Origin: Poriferisodalis sp965237655
GTDB taxonomy: Bacteria; Actinomycetota; Acidimicrobiia; Acidimicrobiales; Poriferisodalaceae
Assembly (NCBI RefSeq): GCF_965237655.1
Contig: NZ_CBDEGB010000001.1
Location: 62,001-126,000, forward strand
DNA length: 64,000 bases
Direction: 5' to 3'
Below the pieces are notes generated by a model, which saw nothing but the letters and a program-made list of their open reading frames with translations, was not told the origin of the DNA and searched no databases. Below, piece after piece: positions 35,547-44,352 of the stretch. A program made the translations under genes and the position numbers. Numbering within the stretch: the stretch's first letter is position 1; each line of letters opens with the position of its first letter.

Positions 35547-36610
35547 GCCGACAGCTCCACAAAGTCGATGTCGTATCCGAACGCCCTTGGTCCGACGAGG
35601 TCGAGCATCCCCTCCTGATGCCACTCCGGTGCGCAAGGCATGCCGATCACCAGCACACGATTCCCGTAGGCCAGCGCTTCGGTGGTGATGGGTTCGAAGG
35701 TCTCGCAGTCGAGCAAACAGATGAGGTTGGGGGTCGTGATAGTGGGCTCGCCGTCTAGGAATGCGATGAGGTTTTCGTTCTGTACCTCAATGCGCATCGT
35801 GGCATCGTGTCCGTCGAGGTCCTCAAGGATCACGGTGGACCGGGCGAAGCCGTCGGTGGTTCGCCTGTCGAGGTCCATCACCTTTCCGGTGAAGAACTCT
35901 CGGGACCCGGACTCACTGAGGAACCGTTCCCACGCGCCGTTGTTGCCGTCCTTCACGTCTTGCAGCAAACGCCCCACCTCCATGCAGTACGTCAGCGAAC
36001 CTTGAATGGCGTGCTGTGCGACCTGCGCGGCCGTGAGGGGATAACAGCTAATGGAATTCGCCAATCCCAGCTGGATGACCGCTGTTCGGGCCAGTGTCTC
36101 GGCCACATGGTTGGTAGTCGTCTCAAATACGCACTGATTTCCCTTCTCGTCTGCAACGGACAACGGGCCAGCCGGCAAGCCAGCGAGTGTGAACACCGTC
36201 ATCTCGATCTGCGGGAATGCCCGGCGCATCGAATCGGCGTTCACGATGGGAAGGCTCATCTCTGCGGCAGTCGCGATCGGCAGCAAGGTGTTGCAACCAC
36301 CGACTTCGATAGGCATGATCGCAGCGGGCTCCTTACCGAGGTACGAAGCGAGCGCCTTGACGCCGGCTACGTACTCGGTCCCGGCAGGAATTTTCTCCAA
36401 GATCACCGTGGGAGCGCCAATTACCGCTGTGGTCAGCACCAGTGCTTCGGGCGGCAGGTCAGCGGCATTTACCACTTTGACCGGCCCGTACGTTTCAAGG
36501 GCCTGATGGGCGACGAGCTTGGCAATGTAAGGGTCTCCGCCGCCTCCAGTGCCCAGCAGGGTGGCGCCCAGACAGAGCGCCTCGATGTCGTCGGCTGTCA
36601 ACGTTTCCAT
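35543..36610 (-). CDS. DUF917 family protein
   Basis: This 355-residue protein matches DUF917: it opens ADDIEALCLGATLLGTGGGG and has PIEVGGCNTLLPIATAAEM and GLPAGPLSVADEKGN further on. The family is often encoded beside HyuA-type proteins and is thought to take part in the same ring-opening reaction, but its biochemistry is not settled. The stop overlaps the start of the HyuA-like gene, so equal expression and perhaps a complex are expected. The ATG at 36610 begins directly at the conserved domain. Confidence 0.9.
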   Translation of the reverse strand: METLTADDIEALCLGATLLGTGGGGDPYIAKLVAHQALETYGPVKVVNAADLPPEALVLTTAVIGAPTVILEKIPAGTEYVAGVKALASYLGKEPAAIMPIEVGGCNTLLPIATAAEMSLPIVNADSMRRAFPQIEMTVFTLAGLPAGPLSVADEKGNQCVFETTTNHVAETLARTAVIQLGLANSISCYPLTAAQVAQHAIQGSLTYCMEVGRLLQDVKDGNNGAWERFLSESGSREFFTGKVMDLDRRTTDGFARSTVILEDLDGHDATMRIEVQNENLIAFLDGEPTITTPNLICLLDCETFEPITTEALAYGNRVLVIGMPCAPEWHQEGMLDLVGPRAFGYDIDFVELSA

Positions 36611-36703
36611 TGCGTCTCCGTCAGGTCGATGTTCTTTGGCCCCGGCAGCAAACCTTCGGCAACGGTCACGATGTCGAACGCAACTGAGGGGACAGGTCTG
36701 CGG

Positions 36704-37480
36704 TCAAGGCCGAGGGTCGAAGTCGAGCACGGGTTCCACCATCGGAATCCACTCGAGTTCGCGGGCCGGCACTGATTCGTAGCCGCCTACTCGACTGGTA
36801 CGCCAACCGTGATCAGCCCCCAACGCTGCGAGAAACTCTGCGTACCGCAAAGGAGCAGTGATGGCATCAATGACTGGCACGCCGATCTTCTCCTGCACTT
36901 CGCGGTAGAAGCCGAACTCGATGGTGCAACCCAATACGACCGAATCGGCACCGTCGACGTGCACGGCGCGCTCCGCTTCATCCAAGATGCGCTGCTGGGT
37001 TGCTTCTGCATCGGCTTGGAACTCGTCAACGCCCATCTCCAGCACCCTGAACGCCGCCAGATGGTCGCCGTATCCGTACTTGACGACGTTCTCGCGCATC
37101 TCGGGGATCCACTTTCGGCGGCCGACAAGAATGGCGACTCGTTCGCCGACGGTGGCCGCTATGTGGAGGCAGGCTTCGGCGGGAGCGGTGACGGCCATCG
37201 GGCCTGCCAGCTCCCGAGCTCCGCGCAAGAAGGGGTCGTAGAAGCAACCGACCACTGCGGCGTCATAGCCCCTTTGCTCGGCGGCCCAGCGCACAACGCC
37301 CATCGTTGGTCCGGCCACGACCGCCTCTAGAGCGTTCCATTCCAAGTGCTGGGGGCCGGCACCAGGCAGAGAGCACACGTCGACTCGAGTGGTCGCTGAG
37401 GCCTCGCGCCGCAGCTCTGCTCCAATTGGAGCGTCGTAGGCGTCAGTACCGACTGGGTTGATCCACAGAATCCGGGCCAT
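36704..37480 (-). CDS. Asp/Glu/hydantoin racemase family protein
   Basis: This 258-residue protein has both active-site cysteines in context, VVGCFYDP (first half) and VVLGCTIEFGF (second half), the two-cysteine acid–base pair of hydantoin and aspartate racemases. It opens RILWINPVGTDAYDAPIG, typical of hydantoin racemases. It would interconvert D and L forms of the ring or amino acid so that one stereospecific enzyme can act on both. It lies 93 bases upstream of the DUF917 gene in the same direction. Racemase relatives include maleate isomerases, so the exact substrate is open. Confidence 0.88.
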   Translation of the reverse strand: MARILWINPVGTDAYDAPIGAELRREASATTRVDVCSLPGAGPQHLEWNALEAVVAGPTMGVVRWAAEQRGYDAAVVGCFYDPFLRGARELAGPMAVTAPAEACLHIAATVGERVAILVGRRKWIPEMRENVVKYGYGDHLAAFRVLEMGVDEFQADAEATQQRILDEAERAVHVDGADSVVLGCTIEFGFYREVQEKIGVPVIDAITAPLRYAEFLAALGADHGWRTSRVGGYESVPARELEWIPMVEPVLDFDPRP

Positions 37481-37597
37481 CCGCTGTCTCCCTTACGTGT
37501 CCCGCGGACTGAGAGATTCACATTATTTGGAGACGCCGTAGATAGATCATGGGCAATCAGCTCAGTCTCCATAGAGTATGTGTGCAAAGCGCACTGA

Positions 37598-38731
37598 TCA
37601 ACTAGAGAACCGAGCAGGACTGAGTTCAATGGCAAGTTCTCCAACACCATCGGCGGGCGTATCTCCGCCGATCACATCGGCTGTCAATGACGCGATGGCT
37701 GGGGACGTCTGAATTCCGGTGCCGCCCTGGCCGGCGCACCAGAAGAAGCCTTCGACGTTGCGGTCGAACCCGACGACCGGGATGCGATCGGGTGCGAACG
37801 TCCGCAGGCCGGCCCAGGTCGAGCGAACGGAGCGGATTCCCAGCCGGGTCGCCTGATTGATGGCCTCAATGCCCGCGGCAACGTCGAGTTCGCGTGGCCG
37901 CGCGTCGCATGGGCTATCGAGTTGCTCATCGGCCGGCGACCCCAGTATCTGGCCCGGACCTTCCGGCTTGAAGTAGAAGGTCTCATTGGCGGCGATCACC
38001 AGCGGCCAATCATCGGCGTCATGACTGGTCGGGAAGGTAAAAATCGTGCGGCGAAGCGGCCGCATGCCCACCGCGTCCGCGCCGGCCAAGGAAGCGACTT
38101 CGTCGGCCCATGCGCCTGCAGCATTCACCACGACACCGCAACTCAGCACGGCGTTGTGCGTCTCGATCCGCCATCCATTGCCCTCTCGAACAAGCCCGCA
38201 GACGCGGTGCTGCCGCAAGATCGTCGCACCGTGAGCACGTGCGCCCCGTACGAAGGCCTGGTGGAGGCTGGCAACGTCAATGTCGAAGCCGCCATATTCG
38301 ATGACGCCCCCGGCGAGCCAATCCGGGTCGAGCGCGCCGCAGACCTCAATCGCCTGCGCTACGTCGAGAAGCTCGCAACCGGTTGCTGTGGTCTGGTTGG
38401 CCTCGACCCGCTCGTCGAGATGATCCTCAAAGCCAACGGGCGCCACCCACAGAACATTGCGCGGCAGCAACACGGCGCTGTCGGCAAACCCATCGGCATT
38501 CGAATCCAGAAAGTCCCGCGACTCAGCGCTCAGCAACCTGTTCGCCGGCTCGCCGTAGGAGGCCAAGAACTGCGCAGCAGATCGACCAGTGCTATGGGCA
38601 GTCAAGGTGGCCTCGCGCTCGACGACGGCGACCTGCTGGCCGCGCCGCGCCAGAGCAAACGCGGCGGACACGCCAGCAATGCCTCCGCCCACAACCACCA
38701 CATCGAATGAGAGAGACGAGTCAGCGGCCAT
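37598..38731 (-). CDS. FAD-dependent amine/D-amino-acid oxidase family protein (DAO)
   Basis: This 377-residue protein starts with the Rossmann FAD motif VVVVGGGIAGVSAAFALARR and the following acidic strand end VVEREA. It has the DAO-type STGRSAAQFLASYG and ends with FFWCAGQGGTGIQTSPA. The family oxidises secondary or D-amino acids such as sarcosine, glycine or D-proline. No membrane segment is seen. It stands between the racemase and putA on the same strand. In this setting it may oxidise a D-amino acid or imino acid released by the ring-opening enzymes. Confidence 0.88.
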   Translation of the reverse strand: MAADSSLSFDVVVVGGGIAGVSAAFALARRGQQVAVVEREATLTAHSTGRSAAQFLASYGEPANRLLSAESRDFLDSNADGFADSAVLLPRNVLWVAPVGFEDHLDERVEANQTTATGCELLDVAQAIEVCGALDPDWLAGGVIEYGGFDIDVASLHQAFVRGARAHGATILRQHRVCGLVREGNGWRIETHNAVLSCGVVVNAAGAWADEVASLAGADAVGMRPLRRTIFTFPTSHDADDWPLVIAANETFYFKPEGPGQILGSPADEQLDSPCDARPRELDVAAGIEAINQATRLGIRSVRSTWAGLRTFAPDRIPVVGFDRNVEGFFWCAGQGGTGIQTSPAIASLTADVIGGDTPADGVGELAIELSPARFSS

Positions 38732-38846
38732 GGCTCACGCAGATTCTCCGAACCCCTCCAGCAAAGGCTCCCAGAAACCTGTGCCTTCTGGGGCCACCAG
38801 TGAAAGCGATCTGCTCTGCAAACCCGCCAACGGATGTCGATGGCAT

Positions 38847-41800
38847 CTACACGACATTGCCGTAGCGATGTGCAGTTTGGCTGACGACTTGCTCGCGGAG
38901 ATAGTGGAGCAACTCAATGCGGCCATCGGCGATGACTGGGTCATCGCAAATATGTACGCCGGCGTTGGTGGCAGCCTCTCTCAGCTCAACGCCGCATGTT
39001 CCCAACAGCCGCATGCGCTGCACGCCAAGTGAGCGAAGTCGGGCCGCAAGCTCTTCACCCGACTCCTCGACGGCGTGCGACTCGAGCACGTGTACGCCGC
39101 ATCGACCGGCCGCCGCCCGTACGCGTTCGATGTCCCTGGGGGCAGCGTCAACTTCCACGCGCAGCGCCATGGACGGCAGGGCCCGGTAGCGGAACACGTT
39201 GGTCTCGCAGAACAATCCTGATGGGTCGTGCTCGACGCCAAACTCTGCATGCCACTCAACCTCGTCGCTGGCGCGGGCCGCCTCCAACCATGCGCTGTCG
39301 CTGAGGCCGGTCTCGACGGGATGCCACGTTCCGAGCCGGGATACATAGTTCGGCCCTCCGGCCTTCGCACCAGGGCCAACCGAGGATTGCTTCCAGCCCC
39401 CGAACGGCTGCCGACACACAATGGCACCAGTGATGGCACGGTTGACATAAGCGTTACCGACTTCGACGGTGTCGGTCCAGCCACGGATCTCGCCGGGATC
39501 GAGCGTGTGGATTCCTCCAGTGAGTCCATAGGCGCTCGAGTTCTGAATACGGATGGCGTGGTCGAGCGACTCGGCCTGCATCAGACCCAAGACTGGGCCG
39601 AAGCACTCCGTACGAGCAAACCACGAATCGGGCTGGACGCCAATCCGCACTCCGGGTGACCACAGTTGATCACCGATCTGGCGGGGTTCGACGAGCCACT
39701 CCTCGCCGTCGTCAAGCTGTGTGAGTCCCCGGAGCAGTTTGGGATCGGGATGGCAAACGATCGGGCCCAAGGTTGTGGCCACGTGGGTGCTGGGGCCGAC
39801 CGCGAGGCTCGTAACAGCGTCGACGAGTTGGCGGCGGAGACGAGGGGATGTGTAGGCGTCTCCCACGCAGATCGCCAAGCTGGCAGCCGAGCACTTCTGA
39901 CCGGAGTGCCCGAAGGCCGATGACACCAAGTCTCGAACCGCCAAGTCGACGTCGGCGTTGGGCGTTATCACCATGGCGTTCTTGCCTGAGGTCTCTGCAA
40001 ACAGCCGCAGGTCGGGCTTCCACGAACGGAACATCCTTGCTGTGTCGTATGCACCAGTGAGGATGACGGCGTCGATGAGTGGGTGGCTGACCAAATGGCG
40101 CCCAACTTTGTCGTCGAGAGTCCGGATGAATCCGACCAGTCCCTCTGGCAGATCGGCGGCCCGACAGCACTGCACCACAATCTCAGCGCAGCGGGGTGTC
40201 TCGGGTGCAGGTTTGAGGATGGCCGCGTTGCCTGCCGCAAGCGCAGCGAACACTCCGCCAGAGGGAATGGCCACCGGGAAATTCCACGGCGGCACGACCA
40301 ATATGGTTCCAAATGGCTGGAAGCGGGACTGCTCGCAGCCATCCAATTCGCAAGCCCGCTCTCCATACCAGCGAGCAAAGTCGATTGCCTCGGACACCTC
40401 CGGATCTGCCTCGGCAATCGTCTTGTGGCCCTCGCGGATCATGGCGGCCACCAACTCACCCCTCTTTCGGTTCAATTCGTCGGCCACGCGCCACAGCAGG
40501 TCACGGCGTTCTCGTGCTGGCCTGCCGATCCAGGCCGGCTGCGCGGCCGCGGCCGCGTTGACGGCCCTGTCGACAATCGCCGTCTCGCGGGTGACGGTTG
40601 CAGTGGGGCCGTTCCAGTCCAGGCTCAGAAGTTCATTGGCCCAAGCTCGATTGGCCGGCAACGCCGGATCGGTGTCTGGTTCGTTGAAGAAACCCCGTCT
40701 CGGATCGACGAAAGCGACTCGGTGACGGCGATTCTGCTGGCGACGAGGTACACGGTCGACCGCCCAGCGCTCCGCAACGGCCGTTCGAAACTTGCGCTCT
40801 TCAGAATCAAACGCAGCGGTACGAGGTTGTAGGCCGAACAGATGATGGATGAAGTTCTCGTCGGATGAATTCTCCTCAAGGCGCCGGAAGAGATAGCTGA
40901 TAGCAACGTCAATGTCGTTCTCGGCGACTGCCGGGGTGTAGAGCAGCACACCTCGGCCTTCGCGGCGAAGCAGTCCGGCCTGAGTCGGCGCCATGCCCTC
41001 GAGCATTTCGAACTCCACCCGGTGACGGACCCCGCGCTGGCCGGCAAGCAGGTCGGTCCATGCCATGTCGAAGAGATTGTGGCTGGCCAGGCCGAACCGC
41101 ACCGACGCCGTGCGATCTTCGGTAAGAGCCCAATCGAGGCAGCGCTTGTAGTTGGCGTCGGTCTCGGCCTTCGTGGCGTAGGGCGCTTGAACCCAACCGT
41201 GGATGGCCGCTTCGACGCGTTCCATCGCAAGATTCGCGCCCTTCACCAAACGGATCTTGATGGTGCCGTGCCGGTCGCCCAAGGCGACCTTTCGGTTGTG
41301 CCAGTCGACGAGGTACCTCAACGTGTCGAACGAGTCCGGGAGATAGGCCTGCAGCGCGACCCCCGCGTCAATGTCCGCGAACTCAGGTTCATCAAGCAGC
41401 GTCGTGAAGGCATTCGTCGTGAGTTCCAAGTCGCGATACTCCTCCATGTCGAAGTTCACGAACGTCGCGGGACGCGTCATGCGGGCGGCTCTGACCAGCG
41501 GGCGCAGAGCATCGGATACTCGGGAGAGGGAGCCGTCGAAGTCCCAAGGATTGAGCTGAGAAACAACCGATGACACCTTGACCGACACATAGTCCACGTC
41601 AGGCAGCGTCAGAGTGTCGAGCACCTCCCGGTGTCGTCGGCTGGCTTCGGCGTCGCCGAGGACAGCCTCGCCGAGCATGTTCACGTTCAGCGCAAAGCCT
41701 TCTGCAGACCGAGCACGAAGATGAGCCGCCAGCCGAGCGGGATCGGAGTCAACAACGAGGTGCCCTACTAGCGCCCTCATCCTGCGCTGGGCGATCGGCA

Positions 41801-42128
41801 TCACCTGGCGAGGCAACCGCGAGCCTAGCCACGCACCGGCTCGAAGCAGAGTTCGGTCAAGTGGCGACAAGAACGCCGGCAGCGACGCCTCTTGCACAAG
41901 CGATACCAGTTGATCGGCGGCGACCGCTGCGTTCTCTGGCCGCATGACCCGGTCGACGAATCGCATCGCGAAAGCGGTGGCCGTTTCATCGGTCACGACC
42001 TCGGCCAGACGATTGACCGTGGCTCGGTCCCGCCGAGAGATGCTGCGATCAGCCGCTTCAAGCCATAGCACGACGCGCTCAACAGCCTCGTCCGAGAGAG
42101 AACCTGCACCACCAGTGTTTCTCGCCAT
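38847..42128 (-). CDS. putA: Bifunctional proline dehydrogenase / glutamate-semialdehyde dehydrogenase
   Basis: This protein oxidises proline to glutamate in two steps. The 1093-residue protein has a PRODH domain (about 60–440; IRLVKGANLAMERVEAA, with VEFEMLEGMAP) and an aldehyde dehydrogenase domain (about 500–980). The second has VVPPWNFPVAIPSGGVFAAL, the glutamate strand LFAETSGKNAMVI and the catalytic cysteine in GHSGQKCSAASLAI. The C-terminal extension of about 100 residues is typical of longer PutA proteins. No ribbon-helix-helix is present at the N-terminus, so it is not an autoregulator; PucR upstream is the likely control. ATG 42128 is preferred to the open frame from 42398, which is shadow. 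Confidence 0.94.
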   Translation of the reverse strand: MARNTGGAGSLSDEAVERVVLWLEAADRSISRRDRATVNRLAEVVTDETATAFAMRFVDRVMRPENAAVAADQLVSLVQEASLPAFLSPLDRTLLRAGAWLGSRLPRQVMPIAQRRMRALVGHLVVDSDPARLAAHLRARSAEGFALNVNMLGEAVLGDAEASRRHREVLDTLTLPDVDYVSVKVSSVVSQLNPWDFDGSLSRVSDALRPLVRAARMTRPATFVNFDMEEYRDLELTTNAFTTLLDEPEFADIDAGVALQAYLPDSFDTLRYLVDWHNRKVALGDRHGTIKIRLVKGANLAMERVEAAIHGWVQAPYATKAETDANYKRCLDWALTEDRTASVRFGLASHNLFDMAWTDLLAGQRGVRHRVEFEMLEGMAPTQAGLLRREGRGVLLYTPAVAENDIDVAISYLFRRLEENSSDENFIHHLFGLQPRTAAFDSEERKFRTAVAERWAVDRVPRRQQNRRHRVAFVDPRRGFFNEPDTDPALPANRAWANELLSLDWNGPTATVTRETAIVDRAVNAAAAAQPAWIGRPARERRDLLWRVADELNRKRGELVAAMIREGHKTIAEADPEVSEAIDFARWYGERACELDGCEQSRFQPFGTILVVPPWNFPVAIPSGGVFAALAAGNAAILKPAPETPRCAEIVVQCCRAADLPEGLVGFIRTLDDKVGRHLVSHPLIDAVILTGAYDTARMFRSWKPDLRLFAETSGKNAMVITPNADVDLAVRDLVSSAFGHSGQKCSAASLAICVGDAYTSPRLRRQLVDAVTSLAVGPSTHVATTLGPIVCHPDPKLLRGLTQLDDGEEWLVEPRQIGDQLWSPGVRIGVQPDSWFARTECFGPVLGLMQAESLDHAIRIQNSSAYGLTGGIHTLDPGEIRGWTDTVEVGNAYVNRAITGAIVCRQPFGGWKQSSVGPGAKAGGPNYVSRLGTWHPVETGLSDSAWLEAARASDEVEWHAEFGVEHDPSGLFCETNVFRYRALPSMALRVEVDAAPRDIERVRAAAGRCGVHVLESHAVEESGEELAARLRSLGVQRMRLLGTCGVELREAATNAGVHICDDPVIADGRIELLHYLREQVVSQTAHRYGNVV

Positions 42129-42148
42129 TGACCGACCGGTCCCTCCCG

Positions 42149-42358
42149 TTAGGGGCAGAAGGAGTTGGCAACCGAGGCAACGTGCGCGAATGACATTCCC
42201 AGCTCCAATTCCATCAGTTCCTCGCCTGGGTGATTTCCGAGAACGACTCCACAGATGTCGTTCTGGGTGAGCCCCCTCACGCACATCCTTCCGCCGAGAG
42301 TGCTCGACAGGTTGATCAGCGAATGTATGTGGCCGCAGGCATGGCATTCGATGGGCAC
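42149..42358 (-). CDS. Small CxxC protein upstream of putA
   Basis: I do not recognise this 69-residue protein. It starts at GTG 42358 (GAGG about 9 bases upstream) with MPIECHACGH, a Cys-x-x-Cys pair with flanking histidines that could bind zinc. Two more cysteines follow (MCVRG, DICGV), and the C-terminal half is hydrophobic–acidic. It lies 20 bases upstream of putA on the same strand and may be the first gene of that transcript. It could be a small metal-binding regulator or a leader-type protein. Confidence 0.4.
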   Translation of the reverse strand: MPIECHACGHIHSLINLSSTLGGRMCVRGLTQNDICGVVLGNHPGEELMELELGMSFAHVASVANSFCP

Positions 42359-42535
42359 ATCGCAACCTCAGATCGTTGCAGGAGCGCGATCTGCCCATGA
42401 CGCGCGAGTCCCAGCGCCGCGGCTCGTTCTTGAGAGCAGAAATCGATGAGGTGCGGCGCCGTCGAGTGTGTCATCTTTTCTAGGTGAATTTCAGTGACTT
42501 TCCTGATTCGATCGCCGCACCATATTCAAGCAGTA

Positions 42536-42565
42536 TGCATGATGGTTTCATGCTAGTTTCATGCA
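42536..42565 (+). promoter_or_regulatory. Operator repeats directly before vapB
   Basis: TTTCATGC occurs at 42546–42553 and 42557–42564, 11 bases apart, and the reverse word TGCATGA lies at 42536–42542. The three words abut the ATG at 42566, leaving no Shine–Dalgarno, so the transcript may be leaderless and the sites are likely bound by VapB. Confidence 0.55.
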
Positions 42566-42811
42566 ATGGCGAATCTTCAGGTGCGGAACATGTCGCACGA
42601 ACTCCATGAACGTCTGCGGCGACATGCCGAGCGGCAGAACTGCTCGATGAGCGCAGTTGTGCTCCGGGCTATCGAGCACGAACTCGAGCAATCTGAGTGG
42701 CTCGAGCGTTGGAAGTCGCGCCCAGAAATCGACATCGGAATCAGCGCCGCGGAAGTGCTCGCTGAAGTGCGCCGTGAACGCGACGAGGAACTCGCGTGGC
42801 GCGATTCGTAG
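42566..42811 (+). CDS. vapB: VapB/FitA-type antitoxin
   Basis: This 81-residue protein begins with a ribbon-helix-helix of FitA/Arc type: LQVRNMSHELHERLRRHAER then NCSMSAVVLRAIEHEL. The C-terminal tail (ISAAEVLAEVRRERDEE) would bind and inhibit the PIN toxin. The start codon has no ribosome-binding site and is preceded by repeat operators, which suggests a leaderless, self-repressed transcript. The stop lies inside the start of vapC, a 16-base overlap that couples the two. Confidence 0.9.
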   Translation: MANLQVRNMSHELHERLRRHAERQNCSMSAVVLRAIEHELEQSEWLERWKSRPEIDIGISAAEVLAEVRRERDEELAWRDS

Positions 42812-43197
42812 TCGACGCGTCTGCGGCAGTGGAGTACCTGCTCCGGTCTCCCGTCGGGCTGACGCTCGCCGACACGCTCAACGTGGCACACATCGACGCT
42901 CCCGAGATTCTCGATGCAGAGGTCATGTCGACGTTCCGCAGGCACGTCAATAGGCAAGCCCTCGCACCAGAGCAGGCCGAGAGGCTGCTCGACGATCTCG
43001 CCGTCTGGCCCATCAACCGCATTTCGCATCGGTTTCTCGCGCGCTCGGCGTGGAGGCACAGGCACAACGTCAGCGCGTACGAGGCCATGTATGTGGCCAC
43101 AGCCGAAGCTGTCGATGCGCCGCTGCTTACCGCGGACGGCAAACTAGCCCGGGCACCGAACCTTGGAATTGCCGTTCACTACGTCTCGTTGACGTGA
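42796..43197 (+). CDS. vapC: VapC-type PIN-domain toxin
   Basis: This 133-residue ribonuclease has the PIN acidic residues in order: FVVDASAAVEYLL (first Asp), APEILDAEVMSTFRRH (Glu/Asp), SAYEAMYVATAEA and LLTADGKLARAP (third Asp). VapC toxins cleave tRNA or rRNA when freed from VapB. The start is GTG at 42796 inside vapB. Length and motif spacing are normal, so it is probably functional. It is convergent with mdh, with 18 bases between them. Confidence 0.92.
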   Translation: MARFVVDASAAVEYLLRSPVGLTLADTLNVAHIDAPEILDAEVMSTFRRHVNRQALAPEQAERLLDDLAVWPINRISHRFLARSAWRHRHNVSAYEAMYVATAEAVDAPLLTADGKLARAPNLGIAVHYVSLT

Positions 43198-43215
43198 ACG
43201 GTGGGGCGGGCGAGA

Positions 43216-44220
43216 TCAGCCCAGGAGGCCCATTCCGGCGACGGTGTCGCGCTCTTCGACAAGCTCCGCCCAGGTGGCCTCGATGCGGGCCCGGCTAAAG
43301 GTGTCGAGCTCGAGTCCGGTCACCACGTGGTACTGGCCGGCTGACACCGTTACCGGGTACGACGTGATGATCCCGTCGGGAGCGCCGTAGTCGCCGGTGG
43401 ACGGGATGGCCATCGACACCCAGTCGCCGCCGGGCGTGTCCGACGCCCAGTCGCGCATGTGATCCACGGCGGCAGACGCTGCCGAGGCAGCCGACGATGC
43501 GCCACGGGCATTGATGATGGCCGCGCCGCGCTGCTGCACCGTCGGGATGAAGTCGTCCTCCAGCCACGCCTGGTCGTCGACCAGCGCCGCTGCATTGTGA
43601 CCGCCCACCTCGGCGTGGAAGATGTCCGGGTACTGCGTGGCGGAGTGGTTCCCCCAGATCGTCATGCGGGTCACGTCGTTGACGGACATGCCGGCCTTGC
43701 CGGCCAGCTGTGCTATGGCCCGGTTGTGATCGAGGCGGGTCATGGCCGTGAACTGCCCGTCGGCAATGCTGAGCGCGTTGCGCATGGCGATCAGGCAGTT
43801 GGTGTTGGCAGGGTTGCCCACCACCAACACCCGCACGCTCGGGTTCGCAGCGTCGCTGAGCGCCTTTCCCTGCACGGTGAAGATGCCGCCGTTGGCTTGG
43901 AGCAGGTCGCTGCGCTCCATGCCCGCCTTGCGAGGCATCGAGCCCACCAGCAGCGCGTAGTCGGCGCCCTCGAACGCCTCGTTCGGGTCTGAGGTGCCCT
44001 TGCGCACGGCCAGCAGCGGGAAGGCGCAGTCGTCGAGCTCCATCATCACGCCGTCGAGCGCACCCATCGCGGGCGGGATCTCCAGCATCCGCAGCTCAAC
44101 CGGCTGGTCGGGGCCGAGCATCGCTCCCGAGGCGATCCGGAACAGCAGGCTGTAGCCGATCTGGCCCGCAGCTCCTGTCACGGCAACCCGGACTGGATTC
44201 TTGACGGCTGGATCGTTCAC
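43216..44220 (-). CDS. mdh: Malate dehydrogenase
   Basis: This enzyme oxidises malate to oxaloacetate with NAD in the TCA cycle. The 334-residue protein has the NAD loop TGAAGQIGYSLLFRIASG, the substrate arginines in VGSMPRKAGMERSDLL, and the catalytic histidine in MTIWGNHSATQYPD. It is of the type-2 (cytosolic-like) family of about 330 residues. GTG 44220 is chosen because AGGAG lies 7 bases upstream; a TTG at 44241 is less likely. sucCD are also in this window, about 6 kb away. Confidence 0.96.
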   Translation of the reverse strand: MNDPAVKNPVRVAVTGAAGQIGYSLLFRIASGAMLGPDQPVELRMLEIPPAMGALDGVMMELDDCAFPLLAVRKGTSDPNEAFEGADYALLVGSMPRKAGMERSDLLQANGGIFTVQGKALSDAANPSVRVLVVGNPANTNCLIAMRNALSIADGQFTAMTRLDHNRAIAQLAGKAGMSVNDVTRMTIWGNHSATQYPDIFHAEVGGHNAAALVDDQAWLEDDFIPTVQQRGAAIINARGASSAASAASAAVDHMRDWASDTPGGDWVSMAIPSTGDYGAPDGIITSYPVTVSAGQYHVVTGLELDTFSRARIEATWAELVEERDTVAGMGLLG

Positions 44221-44352
44221 TGCACTCTCCTGGGTCGGCAAACCGGGAACCCGTCCGGGCTGCGGGCGTTTCTAGCGCAGCAGCGTGGCAACCGCACCCG
44301 CGTCACATCGGCTTCTCATTTGCAGCACCAGCGAGCTGGGTGCCGACGTGTC

